Program-made: the position numbers and the translations under genes | The notes under the pieces: generated by a model | What the model saw: the letters and a program-made list of their open reading frames with translations, nothing else | The model's database searches: none | What the model was told of the DNA's origin: nothing | Shown: positions 49,101 to 63,480 of the stretch, piece after piece | How the letters are laid out: every line of letters begins with the position of its first letter | Numbering within the stretch: the stretch's first letter is position 1 | DNA from: Cyclina sinensis | Taxonomy: Eukaryota > Mollusca > Bivalvia > Venerida > Veneridae | Reading direction: 5' to 3' | NCBI GenBank assembly: GCA_012932295.1 | Contig: JAAONU010000014.1 | Coordinates: forward strand, 39,850,770 to 39,914,769 | DNA: 64,000 nt

Positions 49101-51107
49101 TTAAATTATATCTGAATTGTTGCAATGCAAATACATGTATGTCAACTCATTAAAAAAGCTTTGTTTTACTTTTTCAATATTTTCATTCTTCTGGAATCAC
49201 ATTTTAAGATACTTACTATATATCAAACAAATATGAATTATTTCTTAAAATTTCAGCATGTTCCATCTAATGACATCTTGAAGATCCTAACAGCAACACA
49301 TATCAAATACTGTCAATTTTGAAGAAAATGAAACAAAATTGACTGTGCAGCTACTAAAATGATGGCAAAGTATGAAAACCTCTAGAAATATTTTGAAAAT
49401 GGTGTTTCTATTTTGAGACCAACATATGAAATCAATCTTTTTTTACAAAGAAAGATTCAAGTGATTTCTGATAAAATAAGAAAAACAATAAAGCTAACCA
49501 GCTACATATTCATACATACCTTGATATAAGATAGGCCTTCCATGACCCTGAGGTAGCCAATGTTACTGAACACACATATGGCAGATAACATTTCAAATGC
49601 CTGCTTCTTTGGCATGGTTTCATGACAGTTCAAAGCTTAAACAACAGTAAAGAGAGATACTACAGCATCATTATAATGTAAAACAAACTTAAAAAGATAC
49701 AATATATTTAAAAATGTAAGGAGACATATATTTTACCGACTGTATTGATGTATATGAGGACATACCCGGTACCATAATTTTGAAAGACACAAGCAAACTT
49801 TGGTTTAAACATGCTGACCACTGCACTAAGATTTTTTAAACTTTCATCAGGAGTACAAAGATATTTATGACAATACAATGTACTGGTGGACAATTACTTA
49901 GTTAAGAAAACTGTGACTGACATTGAAAGCACTCTAGAAAAAATGAAAAGGTAACATGATGAATCGTCAAAGCTAAAATTATCAACACCATATCAAGAGA
50001 ATTTATGATCTGTTTCCAAGAATTAACATTTCAGTAAAGTCCTCTGATATACATAATTATATGTATTGTCATGAGGTCTATTTCAATTTTTTTTACCCAT
50101 TGTCAGTTTCTTGGTGCACATATCACTATTGATGAAAAACTCCAGCCCAAATGTGTTGTTGAGAATGCTGCGTATACAAGCAATACAGTCTATTTGTAGT
50201 ATGGCATCGGATATGCATGTGAAGCTCCGTGCCGCCATCTGATACAGTGAGTCCAACAAGCTGTCAAGGCCATCCAAGTGCAAAAATTCCTGTAAATAAA
50301 ATAAAATTGTTATACAAAAGGATTTGTCCCAATACATCTAAAAAGAAAACAAATTATCTCATCATTGTAACAGCCTTAAAAACGAAGCAGTTCCTTTTCA
50401 AGATAGTTCTACAATAGTTCAGAAAATTAAGAAATACTGAAAGTGAGGTAAGACTGTTGACAAAAAAATAAATTAAAAAAACAAAAAGGAGTCTATCTCA
50501 CCTTATCTTGAAACCTACTTCATAGCATGATAACATAGATTACTGCAACACATGGTGTTTTTACATTTAGACCAATTTTTTATACTTTCTCTTTTTGTCA
50601 AATTTCACTTTTTATTGATGAATTTCTCCAAGGACTGCAATGCAAATGTCAGAAGGATGCATTTTCAAAATTGGGGCATCTATATAAGGCATATACACAG
50701 TGACTGTGTATGTCAGTTGGGGATCTCAAACTACTTTTGACCGAGATTGCATTTCAGTTTGCCAGACAATTTTTTTCTAACTTATAAATAAGAATTTTGC
50801 TGTTTGCTTCTTTTTAATATACTCTTTGGACCCAAGTTGCAGTTAACATGAACAACATAAATTCACAGTTAACATGTACAGTACTGGTCAAACTATTGAT
50901 ATATAAAGTAACTGTTGTTAGGCTGCTACAAACCTGTAGCCATTTGTCTGAACAAGTCTCCAGCTTGGTCCTGAGGGCACAGTACATCTGCACTGACGGA
51001 ACACTGTGTGTAAGCGTAACACACTGTTGTGGAGTGCTGCGTGCAAGATCCTGCTGCAGCTCCAGAGTTGTGTTGTTTGCGGTGTGTAAATTGCCGCGAC
51101 TTGCCAT
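34185..51107 (-). CDS. INF2-like formin (DID-like N terminus and FH2 domain), 1390 aa, without a recognisable FH1
   Basis: Seventeen exons join in frame (minus strand, 5' to 3'): 51107-50934, 50289-50097, 49635-49520, 48990-48831, 48249-48176, 47788-47687, 47087-47005, 46482-45455, 45031-44910, 43977-43813, 42997-42740, 41036-40858, 39247-39133, 38735-38571, 38152-38041, 36237-35995, 35068-34185. Residues 1-300 match the INF2 diaphanous-inhibitory region (LDGLDSLLDSLYQMAAR, PKKQAFEMLSAICVFS, RIRNEFIGLDLLEIM). Residues 301-630 are a Ser/Asn-rich linker from one 1028-bp exon. FH2 runs about 630-1000: LNHLKW, VVLLNASTRLKINLFLSRL, GNYLNYG (820-826), GSAAGFKLSTL, AAYFCEDE. The tail (1016-1390) is charged, with no WH2-like motif or CAAX box seen. 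Formins nucleate and elongate actin; INF2 also severs filaments. The absence of polyproline, needed for profilin-actin delivery, is the odd point. The closest relative is INF2 (worm exc-6); FHDC1 is the alternative, but it lacks the N-terminal region. Confidence 0.92.
37410..37800. mobile_element. TTAACCC-family MITE with its 3' end amplified to four 59-bp units
   Basis: It starts TTAACCCTGAACCTGCTGAA and ends GGTTATGGGTTAA. After the hairpin core, a 59-bp segment (GGCTGGCCTGGCTCTATACT, then GGTGGCAAAGGCTAATCACT, then TTCGGTT...GCAGGTTAA) is present four times in a row. It lies in formin intron 15 (36238-38040). Confidence 0.85.
39283..39496. mobile_element. TTAACCC-family MITE, single-ended copy
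   Basis: It starts TTAACCCTGAACATGCTGAA and ends CAGCAGGTTAAGGGTTAA, with the same TATAGAGCC/GGCTCTATA hairpin core as at 31591 and 37410. It lies in formin intron 12, just upstream of exon 13. Confidence 0.82.
39791..40579. mobile_element. 789-bp non-autonomous pogo/Tigger-like element with TA duplication
   Basis: The left end reads CAGTGTAACTTCCGAAAAC and the reverse complement of the right end CAGTGGAACTTCCGAAAAC; TA flanks both ends (39789-39790, 40580-40581). CAGT ends with TA target sites are typical of pogo-group Tc1/mariner elements. No transposase ORF is left. Subterminal sequence repeats the theme in GAAACTTCTGAAAATTG and CAGAACTTCCGATTTC. It lies in formin intron 12. Confidence 0.8.
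41351..41876. repeat. 52-bp minisatellite, about 10 copies, in formin intron 11
   Basis: The unit contains ACAAATACACAGGATCTTAA, CATCTGGAACCAGAACAAGG and TTGTTTACATTT. Variation alternates between CACAGG, CGTAGG and TATAGG, and between AACATCTGG and AAGTCTGG. Confidence 0.93.
43570..43640 (-). repeat. tRNA-like SINE remnant
   Basis: On the minus strand, CTTGCTCAGTTGGAAGAGC resembles an A box region and AGTTCAAACCC a B box, spaced as in a tRNA. It lies in formin intron 10 and has no convincing acceptor stem. Confidence 0.4.
44265..44475 (-). pseudogene. Decayed intronic copy of part of formin exon 8
   Basis: This stretch of formin intron 9 aligns with exon 8 at about 45838-46060 in the same orientation. 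On the minus strand it reads NPTSANEGNKTLVLINRF and LTQLMFFGK, against DPSSANEGNMTVVLRSRF and PTELTFFSN in exon 8. DNA words such as TCATTTGCAGAA and TGTAGCAGACAA are shared. Exons 9 and 10 splice in phase without it, so I treat it as a pseudo-exon; an alternative exon cannot be excluded since one frame stays open for 73 codons. Confidence 0.75.
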
Positions 51108-51117
51108 TTTGATTTAA

Positions 51118-51784
51118 ATGTTTCTGTGAAAAAAATGAAACATTTCAATAAGGTAGTTATCGCACACTTTAACTTGAAATGGTAGTCATCCATTTAATAT
51201 CAGTCTTTATCTATGCAATCCAACAGACGAATGAGATACTTATGTTATTAAATATTAGTATAACGGCCATGAAAGCGATACTTTTGTTGAAAACTTATTA
51301 CAGTCTTGTAATAAATTCATTATTGCTTACAGAATCTATCAAACCCATTCTTCAAAAGCAGTTTATAATATTTTGCTCTTAGTGTTTAAGTATTTCATCA
51401 AAATCAATCCTAGTCTCCAACGGTAAACAGTTAAACTGACTTTACAAATTTTTTTCCTTTAATGCTTCTTCACTTTCTGCGGCTTAAAGGTTGAACGACT
51501 AAAACAAACATTAGATCTATAAAGGCAGTTCAACTCTTTGATCATGATGATTTTAACGCTCACTCAAACCTAAATTACATTTCTCTTTATAACTGGCAAA
51601 TATAATGTTGGTAGCAGCCAAGGAATATATTTATGCTGACAATAATATAAGCTGATTGATAAATTGATTACTGAGTATAATAGAGTTGACACTGTAAACC
51701 AAAAGTCTGTTGTTCAATTCCAAGAAGACACCTCAGTTTTTTTTCTCAGGGGAGACCAGTGGTTCAGTAACAGATAAAACATGT
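51118..51784. other. 5' flank of the formin gene
   Basis: AT-rich sequence upstream of the formin ATG (51107). I see no clear TATA box or upstream exon; the promoter is presumably here but cannot be located by eye. Confidence 0.4.
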
Positions 51785-51975
51785 GTAACAGGTGCTGAAA
51801 AATCGTGCTCGATGGGACTCGGACCAAGGACCTTCCGCTTACGACAGACACTCTACCAACTGAGCTAGCAAGCAACACTGTTCTGCCTTATCGATTTATC
51901 ACCTATAAACCTGTACCTGGCTACACATGTAATCCAGGGATCACAACATCAACCCCTTTTTCTCCACTAACAAAA
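51785..51975 (-). repeat. tRNA-derived SINE, copy 1
   Basis: The sequence shares with 52436-52632 the segments AACAGGTG.TGAAAAATCG, ACACTCTACCAACTG.GCTA, GTTCTGCCTTAT and TATAAACCTGTACCTGGCTA, then ACACATGTAATCCAGGGATC and TTTTTCTCCACTAACAAAAC. On the minus strand the tRNA-like part has an A-box segment GTTGGTAGAGTG. The two copies are in direct orientation, about 655 bp apart. Confidence 0.7.
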
Positions 51976-52435
51976 CTTAAGATATGAAGAAACCAAATAT
52001 TTTCATACACATCGATAACTGATTGCACATGGTCACGGCATGTGTACTTTCTTTGTTTGAGTTCTGTCTGTTCATTTAACAATTGTATGATAAGAGCAAC
52101 TGGTCCTTGGTCCATGCTTCTGCAGATAAATTGGCTACAACTCAAGTTTCAATCAAGAGTTAACTCATGAACTGGCTACTTACTATGATAAAAATGCAAA
52201 CTAGGCCAAAACAGCAGTATAATCCCTATCTAGCAGATAATATTAAACAACAAAAACGAAATTTGACTTGTTGTGTTTGCGCTTCTAAGTTTTATTTCAA
52301 TTTCATTTTTATACAGTATACCCAGTTTTTTAAACCTGTACCCACTTTTTCCAAAGCTAGTGGGTACAGATACCCACATTTTGAAAATCGAGTGGGCATG
52401 CTGATAACTTAGGTTATTTACGTTGGGAGCCAAAT

Positions 52436-52632
52436 GTAACAGGTGGTGAAAAATCGTGGCTCGACCAGGACTCAAACCCAGGGCCTTCCACTTACAGGAT
52501 GGACACTCTACCAACTGGGCTACCAAGCCACACAGTTCTGCCTTATAGATTTATCACCTATAAACCTGTACCTGGCTACACATGTAATCCAGGGATCACA
52601 ACATCAACCCCTTTTTCTCCACTAACAAAACT
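52436..52632 (-). repeat. tRNA-derived SINE, copy 2
   Basis: On the minus strand it reads AGTTTTGTTAGTGGAGAAAA at one end, then a tRNA-like region with GGTAGCCCAGTTGGTAGAGT (A box), GGGTTTGAGTCCTGG (B box), ending CACGATTTTTCACCACCTG. It is better preserved than copy 1. Confidence 0.72.
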
Positions 52633-52908
52633 AATTGTCTTTCAAAAGTGGTTCCATTTATTGGTGTTATACGCTGAGCATGTAAAAGACTCTGGTAAAA
52701 AATGCTTTCTATATCTTCCACTATTAACACAACTAAAATAACAATTCTGGGGGGCATTAGTCATATGGAAATTCAGTACCGACAATTTATAAACTCAAGA
52801 TCATAGAGCACTGACTTTGTGGTTTAGTAGACATGAAGTCCAGTGTAAAATCTTGATCTTAAGGTGCAGCCTTTGTACATGACTGTTTCATCTACAATTA
52901 GTGAAGGA

Positions 52909-53513
52909 TTTTCGATTTACCGACAAATCGGTAACACGACAAATCGGTAACATGACGTTATATAGTAAAATAAAATGGAGAAATCTGTAACAATAGAAAT
53001 ATTGTATGTACCCAGAAAAGTGATAAAGTAGGTGTGAAAAGGCATGCTGGGGTACTCTGCTCGTCATAGAAAGGTGTTCACAACACATTATTAGTTTGTC
53101 TTAGGTAATTATAATTTATGTAATTTGTGTTTGTCATGTATTTATCATTATTAGAATTGATTCTATAATATTATGATCATTGTTACTAATAACTACGTCG
53201 AAGGTAGTAATGTATTCAATGATTATGGTTAGATCTTTGATTTAAATCAGTTTGTAATCTAATAACGGCAATGTGTTAAAATATATAAAACTTTTACAAT
53301 ATACCGCAACATAAAAGGTTTCAATACTCAATATTTCAATAACTAACATCTGTCATCAACATCAGGTCACACCTACTCTATCACTATCTCAACTCTAAAC
53401 AATTACCAACAATATTTCTATTGTTACCGATTTCTCCGTTTTTTTACTATATAAAATAATGTTACCGATTTGTCGTGTTACAGATTTGTTCGGTTACCGG
53501 ATTTTCTTACTGT
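52909..53513. mobile_element. Foldback element of about 600 bp
   Basis: The left arm (GACAAATCGGTAACACGAC, TATATAGTAAAATAAAATGG, AGAAATCTGTAACAATAG, AAATATTG) recurs inverted at the right end (CAATATTTCTATTGTTACC, TTTACTATATAAAATAATG, TTACCGATTTGTCGTGTTA). Arms are roughly 100 bp and imperfect. CGGTAAC words are repeated in each arm. No ORF of note; I could not define a target duplication. Confidence 0.75.
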
Positions 53514-53993
53514 TCATTGGATTTGGTCCTGTTTTTATTTACCAGGAGAGTGGCAAAATCTAAGGTTTGAATTCTGGTTGGAGCTGCATTATGACTGAAA
53601 TATGGTAAGAATAAACTAATGTCTCATAGGTATGAAAACAATCATTTCTTTTATTCTAATTTAAATAACAAAACATCACTGAACAGAAGCTGGAAAAGAC
53701 AGATCGCGAAAAGTGGTATTTTTTGACAATGAATAACTTTCCTACCTATATATAGCTATTTACATTATTCTTTGACAGATGAACATATTGATGTTCAATG
53801 TTGATCGTCTTTGATTTATAATGCGGCTTTTGAAAGCACGTATTTAATTAGATTGTTTATTTTCTTGTTTGAAAGTTGCGCCCAACCGGAAATTTAATAA
53901 TAGATTGACTCTCGAAAATATTGTTGTCGTCAATCACATAAGTTTGTGTGCATCGTTTGTACTATCATTTTCTACTTCTTTCTTCTAATTCTT

Positions 53994-54136
53994 ATTCATC
54001 ATCGTCATCATCAGCGTCTCGATCATCATCATCACCATCATCATCTTCATCACCACCACCACCATCATCAACATCATTATTATCATCATCGTTTTAAAAT
54101 TAGTATTATCATCATCTTTTATCATCATTATTATTG
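53994..54136. repeat. ATC/CAC triplet microsatellite
   Basis: Runs of CATCATCATCACCATCATC type with CACCACCACC and ATTATTATC interruptions. It gives histidine- or methionine-rich ORFs on the two strands, which are artefacts of the repeat. Confidence 0.95.
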
Positions 54137-54877
54137 AAACATATAGCAAAAATATGGCCCTAATGCAAAGATGTTTTGGGCAGCACATAAGCATCTAGAT
54201 GTAAAAGGTTTTTATAAGTTAAAAAGTATTTCTTTTTATCATAGCTAGATTTTAAAAAATCTTAGATTTCTGATTACTTTGTACCTAATCCTATTGAACT
54301 AAGACCCACAAAAATAAATACGTTGCTTTGAGTGTTTGTTTTGAACACACATGAAACTAACATATATTCATATTTATAAGTATGTTTGAAATTCATATAG
54401 ACAAGTGCTTTACTGCCATGACCTAGCCTTTTGGAAAGCAATATATTGATTGTGCAACCGAAATGTTATCAAATATGTAAGAAAACCTTTTACTGCTATT
54501 CATGTTCATATTCAATAGCAATAAGCATAAATTAACCTCCTCGTGCATACTAATAAACCCCCAGTGTAAGGTTTCTGTGATGTTTCCTCAATGGAATTAA
54601 CTGATGCGTGTATCGCCTTTTCACAAAAAGATCAGCGCCTGGTTGCTGAAATCAATATTGACTTCCCATTAACAGGCTTTTACATAAATGATGTATAAAG
54701 TTATTAAAGGTATGTGTTCCATGATTTTATAGGTGCCGACTAGTGTAAGCAGACGACGTTGTAGAACTGCATCAGCAAATTTTACAATTTTCATGGCTAT
54801 GACGATAAATTTCGGAACACAGGACAAAAAAAAGCTGAAATAAACTGAACAGTACTACTAGTATATTATCCCACTCA

Positions 54878-54985
54878 CCCATCAGTGTTCTAATGGTAAT
54901 GCACATGGCTAGTAATCCAGGGGTCAGAAAGTCGACCCCTTGCCCCTCTTCTAGCGAGTGTTTTTCCAATGAGACGTTAAACCTA
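54878..54985 (+). repeat. tRNA-derived SINE leading into a tandem repeat
   Basis: TCTAATGGTAATGCACATGG, AGTAATCCAGGGGTC and GTCGACCCC resemble the tRNA-Thr-like head at 28716, followed by CCAATGAGACGTTAAACC as tail. The AGGTAGGTAG repeat starts directly after it. Confidence 0.5.
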
Positions 54986-55615
54986 GGCAGGTAGGTAGTT
55001 AGGTTTAGTTAGGTTTATCATGGTAGGTAGGTAGTTAGGTTTATCATGTTAGGCAGGAAGGAAGGTAGGTAGTAAGGTTTATCATGTTAGGTAGGTAGGT
55101 AGTTAGGTTTATCTTGGAAGGTAGATAGGCAAGTAATTAGTTAGGTTTATCATGTTAGGCAGACAGGAAGGTAGGTAGTAAGGTTTATCATGTTAGGTAG
55201 GTAGGTATGTAGGTAGTTAGGTTTATCTTGGCAGGTAGATAGGCAAGTAATTAGTTAGGTTTATCATGTTAGGCCAGAAAGACAGGTAGGTAGTTAGATT
55301 TATCATGTTAGGCAGGAAGACAGATAAGTAGATAGGTTTATCATGGTAGGTAGGTAAGCAGGTAGGTAATTAGGTTAATCATGGTAGGTAGGAAGGCAGA
55401 CGAGTAGTTAGGTTTATCATGGCAGGTAGGTAGGCAGGTAAGTAGTTAGGTTTTTCGTGGTTGGTAGGTAGGCAGGTAAGTAGTTAGGTTTATCATAGAC
55501 ATGTAGGTACTTAGGTTTATCATGGTAGGTAGAAAGGCAGGTAAGTACCTATAGGTTTATCGTAGACATGTAGGTAGTTAAGTTTATCATGGTATGTAGT
55601 AGGGAGGTAGGTTGT
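54986..55615. repeat. AGGTAGGTAG...TTTATCATG tandem repeat
   Basis: A degenerate repeat of (AGGT)n/(AGGC)n blocks separated by GTTAGGTTTATCATG(T/G)T. Unit length varies from about 35 to 65 bp. It seems to have grown from the tail of the adjoining SINE. Confidence 0.88.
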
Positions 55616-56085
55616 AGATCGAAAACTCGATCGGTTGGCCATGTGTAAATTTTCGGACGACAGAGCGAAGAAACGAGGCATGAAGACACGTGTAAGTCAT
55701 CTTCGCCAAAAAAGTACTTTGTTGAAATAAACTTTGTGTATTGCCATAATTAGAACTATCGAAATTATTACCTTTCAAAAAAGAGAAAAAAAGACATAAA
55801 ACCAATAGAAAATGGAAGTCGTGCAAGTTCTTTTAGGAAATTAGTCCTAGACATACATAATTGCTAGGGATATTGATAATAAGTTTTTCCATTTGTATAG
55901 GTATATTCCTCGTAATTTCTACCTTTAAACAAGAGATTTTTATCTTTAGAGTAGTACCTTTAACTAGAGATGGAGTTGAATGTAGACCAAGAAGCAAGAA
56001 CTAACGTATGTTCGCGCCTGTTGCTTAATGAACCGTGTCCGTTTGGGTTGTAGTCATGGCGTTGAGTAAACTACGCGCGCTCCAG

Positions 56086-56093
56086 TATATAAG
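56086..56093 (+). promoter_or_regulatory. TATA box of the beta-tubulin gene
   Basis: TATATAAG lies 94 bp upstream of the tubulin ATG, in a locally GC-richer stretch (CTACGCGCGCTCCAG). This predicts a start of transcription near 56115. Confidence 0.7.
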
Positions 56094-56179
56094 AGACGAG
56101 CATCCATGATCGATTTTTGTGGGCGACCAGATATACCTGTAAGGACGTAATTTAATTTAATTAGAACAAACTATTAAAC

Positions 56180-59659
<3,480 letters not shown>

Positions 59660-59735
59660 ATGTACACAAAAGTGACTAAACAGACCTAATAGATCAACCA
59701 CAACCTATTTCTTGACAACAACATCTTGAACATTA

Positions 59736-59741
59736 AATAAA
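59736..59741 (+). promoter_or_regulatory. Poly(A) signal of the beta-tubulin gene
   Basis: AATAAA, 77 bp after the stop codon; a second AATAAA lies near 60035. Confidence 0.65.
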
Positions 59742-60294
59742 TACATAAATGAAATTTGATAAAACTTTCAATTCCGACAAGATATAATTATTTAGATTAT
59801 TGATATAATTGTTTTGATGAAGAGTAAAGGTATGAGAGTGCTCTTATATATATTATGTATTATTTATAGTTAGGCATTGTTCGCCTATTAGTGTGCCTGT
59901 ATATGATCCCTTGTTAGCCTACGTTATTGATATTTGTTCATTGCTTCTATTTGGATGAACTTGAGAAATCATGTTACAACTGCTTCGTACCTCCTCTTTT
60001 GAGTAGAAATCTTCTGCTCAGACTTGTCCCGAAAAATAAATGTAGGAGCGCCTAGTAGATATTTCTTGAAATTACAAGCCAAATACAAATCAGTATTGTC
60101 TACTCAGTTACTTAATAATTAGTAACTGTTACTAAGTAATTTAACACATTCGATTTCCGTTACATTTGTGAAAAATCGGTCAAATTCCTCACAGGCAGAC
60201 AGACTGACGGACAGAGAGTTTATTGTGTCGTCCTTTCGAAGAAACGGCGATACATAGGGATCGCTTTGTCCGGCGGTCCGTCGGTCCGTCACGA
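59742..60294. other. Tubulin 3' flank
   Basis: No gene is visible. The end of this stretch (GTCCGGCGGTCCGTCGGTCC, 60268-60287) resembles the CGTC-rich edge of the element family seen at 50-2060. Confidence 0.4.
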
Positions 60295-60560
60295 AAACTT
60301 GACTCCCCATCCATCCTCAACCCCCTCCCCCCTCCACCAGTCACTCCCCCCACCTCGGCCCAATTTTCTTTTTTTAATAGGTACATGACTTCCATCCCCC
60401 CACCAACCAGTCACTGCCCGCTCCCCATCCCCCCGCCCCCCCCCCCGCGCCCAATTTTTATATTGTTTTAATACATAGGTACTGAACTCCCCATTCACAC
60501 CCCCAACCAGTCACCTCACCCCCCCCCCCCCCCCCAACCCTCCCAATGGTCCAATTTTAT
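60295..60560. repeat. C-rich repeat, three irregular copies, with C17 and C11-type runs
   Basis: Three copies of a block (ACCAGTCAC, C-runs, CCAATTTT, TTTAATACATAGGTAC) spaced 70 and 100 bp. The longest uninterrupted run is C17 at 60519-60535. The minus strand is correspondingly G-rich with quadruplex potential. Confidence 0.85.
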
Positions 60561-60949
60561 TTAATACATAGGTACTTACCAGCACTGAGAAAAGTGAAGC
60601 ATGCTGTCTGTGGACAGGTCTTGTTGTACTTTGACTAGCATGCTGTCTTTTCCAGCAGGCTCTTGTTTAACTTTTTAGTTATTCTTACAGAGTACCCAAG
60701 GGCGACACAAGTGTTCCACTGAACACCCATCTAGTTATAGTAGCCTATACGTTTTTTTTTCATACTGAATACATACAATGATATTATTTTTTGTCCTGTG
60801 ATAACAGAAATCAAGGTAAGCATTTCAAACTAGGGTGCAACACAGTGTAGCAATTACAGTAGCTATTAGAAAAAAAATACAGCAGAAAAAGAAGGGATGA
60901 CTAGCAGCGGTAGTATAATTACTTTCATTTGTTTAATACCACATCTACA
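60561..60949. other. Spacer
   Basis: A short inverted or repeated word AGCATGCTGTCT occurs twice (about 60598 and 60638). Nothing else is recognised. Confidence 0.35.
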
Positions 60950-61635
60950 TAAGGTTCAGCTTGTAGAAATTATATAAGGGTTTTCGGTGAGCAAATGCAT
61001 ACTTGGCTAAAGCTAAAAATACACTGTTATCAGAACTTTGTACAAGGTTAACATTAGTGTACATACTTGGCCTTAGGTAATAACGAGTCTCTATATATTG
61101 TCTACAAATGCCGCCGTATACTGGACAAAGCATTACAAAATGATGTTTAGTTTCAATGTTCCTGCATTGACATAATGAATAATTGCTCTGTTCTCCAACT
61201 ATTCTGTTTTTACTATGGCGACCAGTTTCAATATTTAGTTCATACGGCAATAATCCTAGCTTAGATAGAGAATATATAAATTTTGCTAGCAAGACATCCA
61301 AAAACTTCTCTAATGAAAAGCTAATTTTACATTGTTTACTTTCTACAATTCCCTGGTGCCAGTTTTGCTTGAAAACATATAATAATACTCTTCCTTTACA
61401 AAGAAAATGAAGGATCATTGCATACGTATGAAAATCCATAGTTATCTAGCAGAGTTTTGACACCAAGTGTCCAATTATTACTTCGAGTTTTACTTAGCAG
61501 AAGTTGCTCATGTGATTTTGTATTATTACATTTGATGATGGCATTATCGTGCACCAGCATTTGATGATACGGACACATCCGTTTATGGACAATGGGAGTC
61601 CACCCATTTCGCCATATACATCCATATTGCTACCA
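60950..61635 (-). pseudogene. 3' end of a non-LTR (LINE) retrotransposon, frame-shifted relic
   Basis: On the minus strand, from about 61635: VYGEMGGLPLSI...VRIIKCW, then NNWTLGVKTLLDNYGFSYV, then in another frame YVFKQNWHQGIVES, PYELNIETGRHSKN and HHFVMLCPVYGGICRQYIE. This order (GELGR.PL, W...LL...GF, the (L)RIETGR block and the cysteine-containing H.F..CP.Y motif) is the usual C-terminal region behind the reverse transcriptase in many mollusc LINEs. The reverse transcriptase core itself is absent and there are frameshifts between blocks. It is a 5'-truncated dead copy; the clade is not determined. Confidence 0.75.
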
Positions 61636-61639
61636 ATCT

Positions 61640-62299
61640 CCCACGCAGTGATCTCCCCTTAAAGGATTAGTTACTGAGCGTAGCGTAACCGGTGCGCGGT
61701 GTTTGTATTGCTACTTGAAGTTTTAACATTTAGCGACTGTTTGCAAACTTTAAGAGGTATGCTTTCAATATCCTTAGATTTCCACAAACCCTATATTTAA
61801 AATCCGTAATGAAATGTAGTACTGACAAACGAGTAAAATAACTGACAAATTACACTACACATTAGTTCAAGCCCTTTCGTTTTGCGTCAAAACATTTCCA
61901 CCGTTTCTTGGCAAAGTACAAAAGAACCCGTATTATGAAACGTTATAACATTTTCTTGTTTATCTTGTAAAGGAATTCAAGACAATTAAGAAATAATGAA
62001 AATAACATGGATGACATTACTTCCTCTTGTTTTATAACTATTGCACACTCAAAATATCCTATACGTAAGTATACGTCACATACTTGTGGAAAATTTAGTT
62101 CTGTACCTTTATCCCTGTCCAGAGCAGAAACGTATACTTCATATGCCAAAACGGTAGAAAAAAACATGTAAAAATAGAGTTCATACAAAAACTTCACGCA
62201 TTCCAAAAAGTTTTATGCCACTCAGATACCCAAGGGGCATATTATTCTCTGCTTGACAGAGATCTCATAATCAACAAGATGAAAGAACATATTTAGTAG
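61640..62299. other. Spacer without recognised feature
   Basis: No gene or repeat could be supported. Confidence 0.4.
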
Positions 62300-63480
62300 A
62301 TAAACGATGTAGAATTTTTAGTAATTTGGTTAAAGGCCAAGGTTACAGGTGGTAAAATGTCATATTCTTCAGCACTCTAATCTTGACAATATGTTAACAC
62401 ATGTACATATTTTACAAGATGACTGTTCTCAATGTATTTTAGAAGTCCGGTATGGTGTTAAGGGTCATTTAGTCTAATGTCAAGGTCAAAAGCGGCATGA
62501 ACATGAACTCTTTTAAAATTCAATATCTTGATATCCCTTGCACAAAAAATGATTGGCCTCAATGAAAAGAAGATCATTGTTGCCTTTGATGCATGGACCA
62601 TTTTGCAAATAACTTTTCACAACTATTAACCACGTCGCGTTGATGTGTACAAAACCCATGTCCATAGCATAAAGGTCAAGGACACAGTGCGATTTGAACT
62701 TTGTTGATTTTCGCTATATAAGTATAGCGAGGGTGTTGTTGGTATATGGAACATACATTTTCCGAGCATAGTGGGGTTATAGAATGACTTGGCAAACGTT
62801 AACAATAACATGAAAATGTGTCACGTGCAAGACTCAGGTCTGTAGCTCAACGGTCAAGGTCACTTTGCACATTTGACATTTGTTGATTTTCACTTTGTAA
62901 GTATGGTGATCGGGGTTGTTCGTGCATTGTCATTCATGATGGGATTTCAAAATGACTGAGCACAAATGTTCACCGTATTATCAAGATGTGTCGTATTCAA
63001 GAACTATAAATATAAATTGAAGGTCAATGTAACAGCGCACTTTTGGACATCCTTTATATGTAAAGTATAATATTGGTACCGTTTTGTTGACTAAGATTCT
63101 AAGCAAATATCAGTTTTTAGTCCCCTACTGGTTATATGTCACCTTATCAGAACAAAACGCAGAACTCTTGAGACGGACACGCCGACTCAAGGTCAATGTC
63201 ACAGTTCAAAGTCAAAGGATTTCGTGCCTGCTCCGCAAGTCTCGTATCCGTTGAAGGATTTTCTTGAAATTTGGGTCAAATGCTCAACTCATCAAAACGA
63301 CATGCTCCGTGTTTCAGGCGCACTGGTACTAGGTCAAGGACACCATTGAAGGACAGGAGCGAATATAGGTATTTCGTTTCCGTTCCATATGTCCTAGCCA
63401 CCTGAAAAATCTTCATGAAACTTGGATCAAAAATTCACCTCATCGTGACAACAGGCAGAACCCTTTGGTAAATAAAATTA
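62300..63480. repeat. Degenerate repeat region with GGTCAAGGTCAC-type words
   Basis: Diverged units of about 190 bp share AAGGTCAAGG(A/T)CAC, TTTGTTGATTTTC(G/A)C, TAAGTAT(A/G)G(C/T)GA and GTTGTT(G/C)GTGCAT-like segments (compare 62690-62760 with 62870-62930). CAAGGTCAATGTCACAG and TCTTGAAATTTGGGTC continue the theme, which is like the interior of the 50-2060 element. No coding potential. Confidence 0.6.

Noticed and set aside
50814..51193. Overlapping ORFs on both strands at the formin first exon
   Set aside because: Only the frame starting MASRGN at 51107 splices in phase to EFLHLDGLDSLLDSL; the rest are shadows.
53946..54137. Histidine-rich ORF
   Set aside because: It is a translation of the CATCAT/CACCAC microsatellite.
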